Of a stretch of 64,000 nt of DNA, positions 63,590-64,000 are shown in pieces. Source of the DNA: Streptomyces mirabilis (GTDB lineage Bacteria; Actinomycetota; Actinomycetes; Streptomycetales; Streptomycetaceae); contig NZ_JBCJKP010000001.1 in NCBI RefSeq assembly GCF_039503195.1, positions 7,254,001 through 7,318,000 of the forward strand. The letters run 5' to 3'. Numbering within the stretch: the stretch's first letter is position 1; every line of letters begins with the position of its first letter. Below the pieces are notes generated by a model, which searched no databases, was not told the DNA's origin, and saw nothing but the letters and a program-made list of their open reading frames with translations. A program made the translations under genes and the position numbers.

Positions 63590-64000
63590 ATGACGACAGA
63601 CAACGGCGGCGACGTCCGCCTCTCCGGGATCAGCAAGACGTACGGCTCCTTCACGGCCGTCCACCCCCTCGACCTGACCGTCCCCGAAGGCTCCTTCTTC
63701 GCCCTTCTCGGGGCGTCGGGCTGCGGCAAGACCACCACCCTGCGGATGATCGCGGGTCTGGAGGAACCCTCCTCCGGCACCGTCTTCCTCGGCGACCAGG
63801 AAGTGACCCACCTGCCCCCGTACAAGCGGCCGGTGAACACCGTCTTCCAGTCCTACGCCCTCTTCCCGCACCTCGACATCTTCGAGAACGTCGCCTTCGG
63901 TCTGCGCCGGCGCGGCATCAAGTCGGTGAAGAAGCAGGTCGAGGACATGCTGGAGCTCGTCCAGCTCGGCGAGCAGGCCCGCAAGAAACCGCACCAGCTC
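63590..64000 (+). CDS. potA: polyamine ABC transporter ATPase PotA (cut by the window end)
   Basis: The first 137 residues only. ABC ATPase start: VRLSGISKTYGSFTAVHPLD, Walker A GASGCGKTT, Q-loop VFQSYALFPHLDIFENVAFG; the signature and Walker B lie past the edge. The ATG lies 89 nt after potD. Permease genes are expected beyond 64000. Confidence 0.92.
   Translation, partial: MTTDNGGDVRLSGISKTYGSFTAVHPLDLTVPEGSFFALLGASGCGKTTTLRMIAGLEEPSSGTVFLGDQEVTHLPPYKRPVNTVFQSYALFPHLDIFENVAFGLRRRGIKSVKKQVEDMLELVQLGEQARKKPHQL

Overview
This window reads as chromosomal core DNA of a Streptomyces species. The support is the very high GC content with matching third-position bias, the frequent GTG and some TTG starts, and a gene order familiar from S. 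coelicolor: nsdA-amtB-glnK-glnD-ffh, rpsP-rimM-trmD-rplS-sip cluster, dprA, whiG, rpsB-tsf-pyrH-frr-cdsA and rlmN. Functional statements rest on motifs and family knowledge read by eye; no database search was run.

Region 1 (1-9,000) holds the 3' end of an nsdA-like regulator, the nitrogen-sensing operon amtB-glnK-glnD behind a well-formed GlnR box, the SRP GTPase ffh and an FtsH protease. Region 2 (9,000-12,500) is less conserved. It has a TTA-containing methyltransferase gene, an archaeal/eukaryotic-type prolyl-tRNA synthetase and a small HExxH protein with a zinc-ribbon-like tail. Region 3 (12,500-24,300) is a long rightward run: ribosomal and tRNA/rRNA maturation genes, four consecutive type I signal peptidases, a Nudix hydrolase, YraN, a ComM-like ATPase, DprA and the sporulation sigma factor WhiG. 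Region 4 (24,300-31,000) holds a TetR regulator, a LytM-type protein and the rpsB-tsf-pyrH-frr-cdsA translation/lipid operon, with hairpins between its genes.

Region 5 (31,000-36,600) holds rlmN and a TPP-riboswitch-controlled thiamine ABC transporter (thiB-thiP-thiQ). Region 6 (36,600-42,300) has single accessory genes: a mycothiol-dependent isomerase-like enzyme, an LAETG-anchored surface protein, a LOG-family protein, a VOC protein, and an ABC exporter pair whose permease is frameshifted. Region 7 (42,300-47,750) is a polyamine locus (aminotransferase, Lrp/AsnC regulator, aldehyde dehydrogenase, orphan binding protein) that contains decayed gene relics.

Region 8 (47,750-57,000) is signalling- and surface-rich. 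It has a sortase substrate with its sortase, an ECF sigma factor with a membrane partner, PadR and double-length AsnC regulators, an MFS pump, a methyltransferase, a beta-lactamase-fold relic, and a single protein that fuses an ECF sigma factor to a zinc anti-sigma domain, membrane segments and an outer domain. Region 9 (57,000-64,000) has a phosphodiesterase, a probable 6-aminodeoxyfutalosine deaminase, a DUF4190 protein, a NADAR protein and the start of a second polyamine operon (aldehyde dehydrogenase, binding protein, PotA ATPase), which runs off the window.

The most coherent theme is nitrogen. AmtB/GlnK/GlnD sense and import ammonium under GlnR, and two polyamine loci appear to import putrescine-like compounds and oxidise them toward GABA. 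The second polyamine operon has a GlnR-like spaced motif upstream. No tRNA, rRNA, CRISPR array, insertion sequence or prophage was seen.
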